The position numbers and the translations under genes are program-made. This document shows, in pieces, positions 43,983 to 50,903 of a DNA stretch of 64,000 bases. Position 1 is the first letter of the stretch; each line of letters starts with the position of its first letter. Below the pieces are notes generated by a model. That model was not told where the DNA came from. It did not search any database and saw only the letters and a list, made by a program, of their open reading frames with translations. Source of the DNA: Paenibacillus sp. XY044 (lineage in GTDB: Bacteria; Bacillota; Bacilli; Paenibacillales; Paenibacillaceae); the NCBI RefSeq assembly GCF_002257645.1, contig NZ_NQMO01000012.1:101342-165341 (forward strand). The letters run 5' to 3'.

Positions 43983-44452
43983 TTATTGATAGCTTTTAGG
44001 AAAACCTTTTTCGATCCCTCCCAAACCCTCCCTTCCAAGGGAGGGCCCCGAGGGCGCCGCCCTCTGGACACCCGGAATTTTGGCGGATGACCGGCGGGTG
44101 GGCGGATTTTGATGTGAATACGTGCTGTGAGGCGCTTTCGTCCCCCTTCTGCTTTGCAGGTTATGGGGGACACGCTTTACTTTTGGAGCGTGCAGTGTGG
44201 TCTCCTCTATTATCGGAGACCCCTCGTCGCGCGGCTGGCTCCCTGTTTTGGCTTCGCCAAAATACGGGAGGCTCGCCACGCGTCCGCTAACATGGATAAA
44301 TACTACTGCAATGGAAAGATACTACATGAACTATTTTAGACTGACTATCTGAGAAACCTAGGATATAGATCACTGGTATAGATCACAGCATTCTGCGATG
44401 GATGTTGATATATATGAACAAGCAAAAATAAAGAACAAGGAGTATATCGAGT
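43983..44452 (+). other. Hairpin-rich spacer between nrdA and nrdB
   Basis: 470 bases with no supportable gene but four stable stems: CCCTCCCTT/AAGGGAGGG (44026-44045), GAGGGC/GCCCTC (44050-44064), GGTCTCC/GGAGACC (44199-44221), and CTCCC...GTTTTGG/CCAAAA...GGGAG (44239-44270). None is followed by a clean U-run, so they look more like RNA-stability elements or an inserted repeat than terminators. The nrdB ribosome site AAGGAG is at the right end. Confidence 0.6.
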
Positions 44453-45484
44453 ATGCAAACGCAAAAGATTTTTAACACCGAAGCGCCGAACCGCTCGACC
44501 CGCATCATCGAAGGAGAATGCTCGGGCATCCTGAACTGGAACGATATCCGCATGCCCCATATGTACAAATTGTATAAAGTTCTGCTGCTGAACCATTGGA
44601 TCGCTGACGAAATTCCAATGGCCAAAGACGCGCAGCAGTTCGTGAACCTCGATCCGGAAGAGCAGCGCACCTTCAAGATCAATATTTCTTTGCTCGCCGT
44701 GCTGGACTCGATGCAAACGATGTTCATCGGCGACGTGAAGCGTTATTTTACCGATTCCTCGCTGGAGGCCATCTCGGCCATCATCGGGCAGCAGGAAGTC
44801 GTGCACAACCAATCCTACTCCTACGTGCTTTCTTCGATCGTATCGGAGCAGGAACAGAAAGAAATTTTCGAATACTGGAAGCATGATCCGGTACTGCTCG
44901 ACCGCAACCGTTTCATCTCGGAAATTTACCAGGAGTTCCGCGACGAGCAGAATCCGCACACCTTCTTCAGAGCGCTCGTGGCCGACCTGATCTTGGAAGG
45001 CATTTTCTTCTACAGCACATTCGCCTTCTTCTACAACCTGGCCCGCGACCAGAAGATGATGGCGACCAGCCAAATGATCTCCTACATCCAGCGCGACGAG
45101 AACCAGCACTGCTACTTCTTCGGCGAAGTGTTCAAGCAGCTGCTCAAGGATTTCCCTGAGCTGAACACGAAGGAAAACATGGACTACGTATACCGTACGA
45201 TCGACCGCGCGGTGGAACTGGAAACCAACTGGGCGCATTACACGCTCAGCGAGGTCAAAGGCATCGACCTGAACGAGCTGTCCGACTACATCAAATACAT
45301 CGCCAACAAACGTTTGAAAATGATGGGAATGGAAAAAGGCTACGAAGGCGTGGACTCCAACTGCATGCCGTGGATCCGTCCTTTCTCCGACGAGGCGCTC
45401 AACGCTACCAAAACGGACTTTTTCGAAGCCAAATCCCGTAACTACGGCAAAGTCGGCGACGACAACGGATTCGACGATCTGTAA
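44453..45484 (+). CDS. nrdB: Ribonucleoside-diphosphate reductase, beta subunit (class I)
   Basis: Radical-generating R2 subunit, 343 residues. Metal ligands are visible in LAVLDSMQT (Asp), EVVHNQSYSY (Glu-x2-His and, three residues on, the radical Tyr), LEGIFFYSTF (Glu) and RDENQHCYF (Glu-x2-His). The radical Tyr is therefore retained, unlike class Ic enzymes. The C-terminal tail (VGDDNGFDDL) should dock to the alpha subunit. AAGGAG lies ten bases before ATG 44453. It shares the B12-controlled transcript with nrdA unless the structured spacer has its own promoter. Confidence 0.95.
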   Translation: MQTQKIFNTEAPNRSTRIIEGECSGILNWNDIRMPHMYKLYKVLLLNHWIADEIPMAKDAQQFVNLDPEEQRTFKINISLLAVLDSMQTMFIGDVKRYFTDSSLEAISAIIGQQEVVHNQSYSYVLSSIVSEQEQKEIFEYWKHDPVLLDRNRFISEIYQEFRDEQNPHTFFRALVADLILEGIFFYSTFAFFYNLARDQKMMATSQMISYIQRDENQHCYFFGEVFKQLLKDFPELNTKENMDYVYRTIDRAVELETNWAHYTLSEVKGIDLNELSDYIKYIANKRLKMMGMEKGYEGVDSNCMPWIRPFSDEALNATKTDFFEAKSRNYGKVGDDNGFDDL

Positions 45485-45520
45485 GCCGCACGCCCATAAC
45501 TTATAGATTTGCAACAACCG

Positions 45521-45551
45521 GGAAGTGCAGCTCTGCTGCGCTTCCTTTTTT
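45521..45551 (+). terminator. nrdB terminator
   Basis: GGAAG-GCAG pairs with CTGC-CTTCC and is followed by six U, about 40 bases after nrdB. Confidence 0.9.
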
Positions 45552-45620
45552 AATATGATCGTGTATGATGGAACAAAAGATCCTATTATCCGCATGTTGT
45601 CGTTAGGAAAGGAGCTGCCC

Positions 45621-46319
45621 GTGAATAAATCCTTGAAGGCTGTATTGTTTCTTGTCGCATCCGCGGTTCTGACCCGGCTGATCCCATTCTCCTCCTGGTT
45701 CCGCACCCTGGATACGATGATCCATGAATTCGGCCATGCCCTTGTTACCCTGCTGTTCTCAGGAAAGGTCCTCCGCATCGAGCTCAATGCCGATCATAGC
45801 GGCACTACCTACTCCTATTTATCCTCCGGCTGGAGCTCCGTGCTCGTCTCGCTCTCGGGGTATACGATCGCTTCCCTCTTTGCCGTGTTTCTGTTCTATG
45901 GATACGCCAAGCGCAAGCAGGCCGCCGGGCTGATCCTGATCACGATTCTGGCCGCGGTCAACCTGCTCTTTTTTGTCCGGAACAGCTACGGCGTTTGGTG
46001 GCTTGTCATTTTTATGGCGCTAAACATCGTGTTTTATATGCTGGGAAACACCCTACGCAATTTCTATTACCTCCTGCTCGCCTTCCTTTGCCTGGAGGAA
46101 TCGGTAGTCGGGCCGCTCACCTTGGCGATCACTTCCCTGACCAACCCGCGGCAGGCCGGCGACGCGGCCAATCTGGCCCATATGACGGTGCTCCCCGCCA
46201 TCGCCTGGTCGGTGCTGTTTCTGCTGTTTGCGCTTTGGTGCACTACCCAGAGCCTTACCCTGTTTTGGCGGAAACCTGCGCGTAAACCTGCCGTACGCAC
46301 CGGCATGCGGACCGGATAA
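45621..46319 (+). CDS. M50-like membrane metalloprotease
   Basis: A 232-residue membrane protein with about six hydrophobic segments and a zinc-protease motif HEFGHAL (~34-40) in the style of peptidase M50B-like proteins. The second metal-ligand motif of site-2 proteases is not obvious, so activity is uncertain. GTG 45621 follows AAAGGAG by six bases; upstream in-frame codons fall within the nrdB terminator region. It ends with a basic tail and a strong terminator. The substrate is unknown. Confidence 0.8.
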   Translation: MNKSLKAVLFLVASAVLTRLIPFSSWFRTLDTMIHEFGHALVTLLFSGKVLRIELNADHSGTTYSYLSSGWSSVLVSLSGYTIASLFAVFLFYGYAKRKQAAGLILITILAAVNLLFFVRNSYGVWWLVIFMALNIVFYMLGNTLRNFYYLLLAFLCLEESVVGPLTLAITSLTNPRQAGDAANLAHMTVLPAIAWSVLFLLFALWCTTQSLTLFWRKPARKPAVRTGMRTG

Positions 46320-46341
46320 CTCACGAGGATTTAGAAAACCC

Positions 46342-46384
46342 AAAAAGGCTTGTCCCACACGCATGTGGGCGCAAGCCTTTTTTT
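46342..46384. terminator. Bidirectional terminator
   Basis: AAAAAGGCTTG-CCCAC pairs with GTGGG-CAAGCCTTTTT. It lies between the protease gene and the convergent DUF1328 peptide gene. Confidence 0.92.
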
Positions 46385-46429
46385 GCTTAGCTATTGCCTT
46401 CGTGTAACTCAGGCTGCGGCACTGTAAGG

Positions 46430-46594
46430 TCAACTGCTTCGTCTTCTGCCAAATATCAGCGAAAGAATAAACAGAACCAGGAAGACAAAGAACAGTACCT
46501 TTGCGACACCAACGAGCGCTGAAACGATACCGAAGAAACCGAAAATCGCAGCTACAATGGCAATGATCAAAAACAATATCGCGAGTCCGATCAT
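46430..46594 (-). CDS. DUF1328 family membrane peptide
   Basis: A 54-residue peptide with two membrane helices (MIGLAILFLIIAIVAAIFGF, then VLFFVFLVLFILSLIFG) and a short basic end RRRSS. This is the DUF1328/YtjA layout. Function is unknown; homologues are often stress induced. GAAAGG lies eight bases before ATG 46594. It is divergent from the MarR regulator, whose operator may affect both genes. Confidence 0.88.
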   Translation of the reverse strand: MIGLAILFLIIAIVAAIFGFFGIVSALVGVAKVLFFVFLVLFILSLIFGRRRSS

Positions 46595-46687
46595 CGTGAT
46601 CACCTTTCTTTCGTTAGAATGTGGTACTTGTTTTTAACCCCGTAGCGGGAATTTGAACCTTGAAAAATGACCCAGATTCGAATATAA

Positions 46688-46722
46688 TTTGTTCATATTT
46701 GAACTGTTCCATATTGAACAAA
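46688..46722. promoter_or_regulatory. Putative MarR operator
   Basis: TTTGTTCA and TGAACAAA form the outer arms of a 35-base dyad, with a further inner repeat of TTGAAC type. It lies between the divergent DUF1328 and marR genes, consistent with autoregulation. Confidence 0.6.
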
Positions 46723-46748
46723 TTCATAATCGAAAGGTTGCTTATGCC

Positions 46749-47219
46749 ATGAATCATCAAGACCACCAAGATCCCCAAATGAAGCTGGCCGCTGAAGTCG
46801 TTCAATCCTTTACCGGCATTCAAAAGCGCCTATTGGAGTTTACGCGCAGCAACGCGGAGAGCCTTGGATTAACCGTGCTGCAGCTCGCCGTCCTGAACAC
46901 GCTGCATGCCGCGCCCGGCTTGACGCTAAAGGAATTAACCGAGCGTCTCTCCTCACCCAAAAGCACCATCAGCGTTCAAGTGGAAGGCCTCGTTCAAGCG
47001 GGGCTGGTGGACCGCGTCATCTCCGAGACAGACCGCAGGGAAGTCAGACTGAGCCTGACCGCGGATGGGCGGGAACGCTCCCTTCAGTCAGCGGCCAATC
47101 CGCGCTCCTACCAGGCCATGGAATACGCTCTTAAGCAGGTCCCGGCTTCGGACATCCAGAACCTGCTGCGCATTCACCAGGACATACAGAATCTTCTAGG
47201 AACGTATTCATCCAGGTAA
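46749..47219 (+). CDS. MarR family transcriptional regulator
   Basis: A 156-residue winged-helix regulator. The recognition region is LTLKELTERLSSPKSTISVQ, followed by VEGLVQAGLVDRVISETDRR, whose DRR wing is typical of MarR proteins, and VRLSLTADGRE. Helices before and after form the dimer. ATG 46749 gives the normal length; the ribosome site AAAGG is about 11 bases upstream and weak. The dyad upstream suggests self-control. Neighbouring genes give no clue to the signal. Confidence 0.88.
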   Translation: MNHQDHQDPQMKLAAEVVQSFTGIQKRLLEFTRSNAESLGLTVLQLAVLNTLHAAPGLTLKELTERLSSPKSTISVQVEGLVQAGLVDRVISETDRREVRLSLTADGRERSLQSAANPRSYQAMEYALKQVPASDIQNLLRIHQDIQNLLGTYSSR

Positions 47220-47233
47220 GGGATGTATGTATA

Positions 47234-47262
47234 TTGTACTTTCCATCGGTTTACGCTATACT
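47234..47262 (+). promoter_or_regulatory. Promoter of the serS T-box transcript
   Basis: -35 TTGTAC (47234-47239) and -10 TATACT (47257-47262) with a 17-base spacer, placing the start near 47270. Confidence 0.75.
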
Positions 47263-47269
47263 AAACCGC

Positions 47270-47523
47270 AAAGAACCGAACAGCGACATTACGCCGATGA
47301 GCAGCATCCAACTGTGAGGCGTTTTCGACCGGAGCGGATGATGTTTCCCGTGGCACGCAGCGTGACGGTGCAACGGTTACAGCACCCATCCTCTCTCTAA
47401 GTTAACCGGCCTCCGTCCGTTATCGCGGAACCAAGCGGATCGGCACTGCCTTTGGGCAGGCTGGTCAAATTGGGTGGCACCGCGAGCAAGCGCTCCTCGT
47501 CCCAAGGGATGAGGGCGCTTTTT
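47270..47523 (+). promoter_or_regulatory. T-box leader of serS
   Basis: The T-box sequence GGGTGGCACCGCG (47472-47484) is unmistakable. Its TGGC bulge would pair with the GCCA end of an uncharged tRNA with discriminator G, which fits tRNA-Ser. The terminator arms GCGCTC-TC-TCCC/GGGA-GAGGGCGC with five U follow (47490-47523). Uncharged tRNA-Ser should stabilise the antiterminator and allow serS expression. I could not assign the specifier codon with confidence. Confidence 0.93.
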
Positions 47524-47562
47524 GCATTTTTACAGGACAAAAAGACAAAGGAGACGGTAACG

Positions 47563-48852
47563 ATGTTAAACATTCAATGGATCCGCGACCATCGGGAGCG
47601 GGTACAACAAGTCGCGGAGCAGAAGAATATTCCCTTCCGGGTGGATGACCTGCTGGAATGGGACGAGAAACGAAGAAGGCTGCTGCAGGAGGCGGAATCG
47701 CTCAGAGCGCAGCGTAATGAACTGACCAAGCGCATCGCGGGGCTGCTGAAGCAGGGCCAAGACGAAGCGGCGGAGCAGACCAAGGGCCGGGTGAAGGAAA
47801 TCAACAGCAGTCTGGACGGCTGCGAGACCGGTCTGCGCGAGGCCACCCGTAAGTTTGAGGAACTGATGCTGCTCGTCCCCAACGTTGTATCGGAAGATAC
47901 GCCGATTGGTAAGGATGACAGCGACAATGTGGAAGTCCGCCGGGTTGGGAAGGCCCGGGAATTCGATTTTGAGATGAAAGATCATGTTACGCTCGGCGAG
48001 CTGCATGATCTGTTCGATATTCCGCGCGGGGTCAAGACGGCGGGCAGCCGCAGTTATTATTTGAAGGGAGCCGGCCTCTTCCTTCATCTGGCGGTGCAGC
48101 GGCTCGCGATTGACCTCCTGGCCTCGCGCGGATTTACGCCGATGGACGTGCCGGTCATGGTCCGTCCCGAGGCGCTGGCCAGGTCGGGATTCTTCCCTAC
48201 CGGGAAGGATCAGACCTATGAGCTGGCCGGCGAGGACAAGTGGCTCGTCGGCACGTCGGAGGTGTCGCTGGTGTCGTACTACAGCGACGAAGTCATCGAC
48301 GCCGCCCTCCCCATCCGGCTGGCGGGCGTGTCGAACTGCTTCCGCCGGGAAATCGGCTCGGCGGGCCGGGACGTCCGCGGTTTGTACCGCGTCCACCAAT
48401 TCGCCAAGGTCGAGCAGGTCGTTCTCTGCGAGAACGATCCCGCGGCGTCGGAAGCGATGCTGCAGGAAATTACCGGCCATGCCGAGGAGATCCTGCAGCT
48501 GCTGGAGCTTCCCTACCGGGTGATGGCGGTCTGTACCGGTGACATGTCGCAGAAGACGTATAAGCAGTACGACATCGAAACCTGGATGCCGAGCCGCGGA
48601 GCCTACGGTGAAACCCATTCGTCGTCGAATCTGCTCGACTTCCAGGCCCGGCGCTCGAACATCCGCTATCGCGATGCGGAAGGCAGCCTGCAGTACTGCC
48701 ACACGCTGAACAATACGGCCGTGGCCACGCCCCGCATTCTGATCCCACTGCTGGAGAACCACCAGCAGGAAGACGGATCGATTGATATCCCGGCGGCCCT
48801 TCAGCCATATATGGGCGGCATCACCAAGCTGGTGCCCCCTGAAACGGAATAA
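47563..48852 (+). CDS. serS: Seryl-tRNA synthetase
   Basis: Class II synthetase charging tRNA-Ser, 429 residues. The N-terminal long coiled-coil arm (residues ~25-100, rich in Glu/Arg/Leu) contacts the tRNA variable arm. Motif 2 is FRREIGSAGRDVRGLYR, and motif 3 lies near the C-terminus (LNNTAVATPRILIPLLE). The serine/ATP pocket includes LVGTSEVSLV and GETHSSSNLLDFQARR. AAGGAG precedes ATG 47563 by nine bases. Expression is controlled by the T-box leader directly upstream. Confidence 0.96.
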   Translation: MLNIQWIRDHRERVQQVAEQKNIPFRVDDLLEWDEKRRRLLQEAESLRAQRNELTKRIAGLLKQGQDEAAEQTKGRVKEINSSLDGCETGLREATRKFEELMLLVPNVVSEDTPIGKDDSDNVEVRRVGKAREFDFEMKDHVTLGELHDLFDIPRGVKTAGSRSYYLKGAGLFLHLAVQRLAIDLLASRGFTPMDVPVMVRPEALARSGFFPTGKDQTYELAGEDKWLVGTSEVSLVSYYSDEVIDAALPIRLAGVSNCFRREIGSAGRDVRGLYRVHQFAKVEQVVLCENDPAASEAMLQEITGHAEEILQLLELPYRVMAVCTGDMSQKTYKQYDIETWMPSRGAYGETHSSSNLLDFQARRSNIRYRDAEGSLQYCHTLNNTAVATPRILIPLLENHQQEDGSIDIPAALQPYMGGITKLVPPETE

Positions 48853-49001
48853 ATCGTAGACCATTCCTATACGGGACGGCAAGAGTATTGTGAAACCATG
48901 TGGTTCAGAGGGCCATCCGCCGCGTGCCACACTTGCTTGCCGAGAAAGAATAGCGGCCTCTATACTGGTAAAGAAATCATTTCATAGCGGAGGTGGTTGG
49001 A

Positions 49002-49508
49002 ATGAGCACCCACGACATCGGAACGGAATACTTCCGGGTGGTGAACGAGAAATTCGCCGAGCTGAAGCGTTCGGCCGAGAAGGCAATCGCGCAGGTTCCG
49101 GACGATAAGCTAAACTGGTCGTTAAACGAAGACTCCAACAGCATCGCGGTCATCGTCCATCATATGAGCGGGAACATGATTTCCCGCTGGACGAACTTCC
49201 TCGATTCCGACGGGGAAAAGGAAGGCCGCGACCGGGACAACGAGTTCGAGGGCACCGTAGCCTCAAGAGAAGAACTGCTGGGCATCTGGAATCGCGGCTG
49301 GGACGTCTTTCTGCAGGCGCTCGCCTCCCTCGGAAACGGGGACCTGCTCCGGACCGTCTACATCCGGGAAAAGCCGCATACGGTGCTGGAAGCGATCGAA
49401 CGCCAGATGTCGCACTATTCCAGCCATATCGGCCAGATCACTTACGCCGCCAAGCAGATTCAATCGGAAGCTTGGGAGACGCTGACGATTCCGCGCCGAA
49501 AGAAATAG
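49002..49508 (+). CDS. DinB-like DUF1572 family protein
   Basis: A 168-residue four-helix protein of the DinB/YfiT-like superfamily, DUF1572 type. It has IAVIVHHMSGNMISRWTNFL with a metal-type His pair, and the third ligand region YSSHIGQITYAAKQI near the end. These proteins resemble bacillithiol- or mycothiol-dependent transferases in fold, but no activity is established here. GGAGGT lies eight bases before ATG 49002. It follows serS but probably has a separate promoter. Confidence 0.85.
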   Translation: MSTHDIGTEYFRVVNEKFAELKRSAEKAIAQVPDDKLNWSLNEDSNSIAVIVHHMSGNMISRWTNFLDSDGEKEGRDRDNEFEGTVASREELLGIWNRGWDVFLQALASLGNGDLLRTVYIREKPHTVLEAIERQMSHYSSHIGQITYAAKQIQSEAWETLTIPRRKK

Positions 49509-49517
49509 CGGAATCCG

Positions 49518-49559
49518 AAAACGGGACCGCCGGCATCACGCCGGGCAGGTCCCGTTTTT
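49518..49559. terminator. Bidirectional terminator
   Basis: AAAACGGGACC pairs with GGTCCCGTTTT around an inner GCCGGC-type stem. It separates the DinB-like gene and the convergent nickel permease gene. Confidence 0.88.
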
Positions 49560-49573
49560 GCTTTCACGATCCT

Positions 49574-50587
49574 TTATAGGCTTTTCCCTTTTACCGCATA
49601 CCGCTCTTCGATCCGGTATACCTTCCAAATGAACACAGCCACGCCCCAAATGGCCAGAAACGCCACGACTAGGAAAATGCCCAAATTTCCGAAGTCGATG
49701 CCTGCGATCATGTCCCAGATGCCGCCGGACAAATGCAGTTTCTCCGTTGTGATCTGCGCCAGCTCCACCGCGCCTACTGCCACGGCGGCGATCACCGAAA
49801 TCGCTGTGACGATCAGGTTATAGTAGACCTTCCGGACCGGGCGGTCGCTGGCCCAGGCATAGCTCTTGGTCATCATGAGGCCGTCCAGCGTATCGAACAG
49901 GCTCATGCCGGCCGCAAACAGCAAAGGCAGTGCAATGATGCCCATGACTGGAACCTGCTGATTGGCCGCCCCCGCCGACATCGTCAGCAGCGAAATCTCG
50001 GTGGCGGTGTCAAAGCCGAGGCCGAACAGGAAGCCGATCGGGTAAATATGCCGGCTCTTCGTGACCAGCTTAAACCATTTGCCCAAATAACGCGTAAAGA
50101 AGCCTTTGGCTTCAAACATCTCCTCAAGCTCCGCTTCCCCGATCCGGTCTTCCCGAATTCGACGGAACGTGCGCCAGAGCTGGGCAAACAGCATGAAGTT
50201 GAGCACGGCGAGAAACAGCAGGAATACCCCCGACACCGTCACCCCGATGATGCCGCCAATCTCCTGCATGCCGGACATATGCTTGGCGACAAAGCGTACG
50301 GAGATGGTCGTCAGCACAGCCAGCAGGAAGACGACCGTCGAGTGCCCCAGGGAGAAGAAGAAGCCTACGCCCCGGGAGTCCTTTTTCTGCGCCACCAGCT
50401 TACGGATCGTGTTATCGACCGCGGCGATGTGGTCGATATCAAAAGCATGGCGGACGCCAAAGACGTAAGCCGCAATTCCCATGCCGACAAAGGCTGGATG
50501 GGCGGGCGCCACCGTAAATAAGGCAAACAGCCCCAGGACATGGATCAGTGCCACCCCCAGCATGTAACGGTTCCAAATAAATTTCAT
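49574..50587 (-). CDS. NiCoT family nickel/cobalt permease
   Basis: Membrane permease of 337 residues with about eight helices. The NiCoT signature appears as FGVRHAFDIDHIAAVDN (family consensus HAFDADHI), followed by FFFSLGHSTVVFLLA and LFGLGFDTATEISLL. Imports Ni2+ or Co2+ for metalloenzymes such as urease or for cobalamin synthesis; which metal cannot be told. ATG 50587 follows AAAGGTGG. No nickel enzyme is linked here. The B12 riboswitch and serS are unrelated neighbours. Confidence 0.92.
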   Translation of the reverse strand: MKFIWNRYMLGVALIHVLGLFALFTVAPAHPAFVGMGIAAYVFGVRHAFDIDHIAAVDNTIRKLVAQKKDSRGVGFFFSLGHSTVVFLLAVLTTISVRFVAKHMSGMQEIGGIIGVTVSGVFLLFLAVLNFMLFAQLWRTFRRIREDRIGEAELEEMFEAKGFFTRYLGKWFKLVTKSRHIYPIGFLFGLGFDTATEISLLTMSAGAANQQVPVMGIIALPLLFAAGMSLFDTLDGLMMTKSYAWASDRPVRKVYYNLIVTAISVIAAVAVGAVELAQITTEKLHLSGGIWDMIAGIDFGNLGIFLVVAFLAIWGVAVFIWKVYRIEERYAVKGKSL

Positions 50588-50903
50588 GTTTCCACCTTTC
50601 ATCTTACATTCATAGGGTTGTATCCCGAGCTTGCCGTTAACATCTGGCTGTCTAGTCCTAGTTTATCCTCAATTCTTCTAAAATGGTATCTCCCATTTGC
50701 AAAGGCTTACAAGGCAATGGGAATGATTGCGTCCCGTCCCTTCTCCTTTGATTAGAACAGCATGCTTAATCATCCGATTCCCGTGAAGTCTATCCAATGC
50801 TTCCGCCAAAAAGGGACAAAGCGAAAGAGTCCCCCCCCTTCCGCTTTGTCCCTCATTTTTTCCCATGACCCCTTCGATAAATCAGCTTACATCAATCTAT
50901 ACT
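50588..50903. other. Intergenic region upstream of the nickel permease
   Basis: About 315 bases between two leftward genes. It holds the arabinanase terminator at 50813-50852 and, nearer 50600-50750, presumably the permease promoter. I looked for NikR-like GTATGA dyads and a NiCo riboswitch and saw neither. Confidence 0.45.
50813..50852 (-). terminator. Terminator of the arabinanase gene
   Basis: GGGACAAAGCG pairs perfectly with CGCTTTGTCCC and is followed by five U on the leftward strand. Confidence 0.9.

Noticed and set aside
50588..50812. Nickel/cobalt riboswitch or NikR operator before the NiCoT gene
   Set aside because: No conserved four-way-junction sequences and no GTATGA-type dyad could be found by eye.
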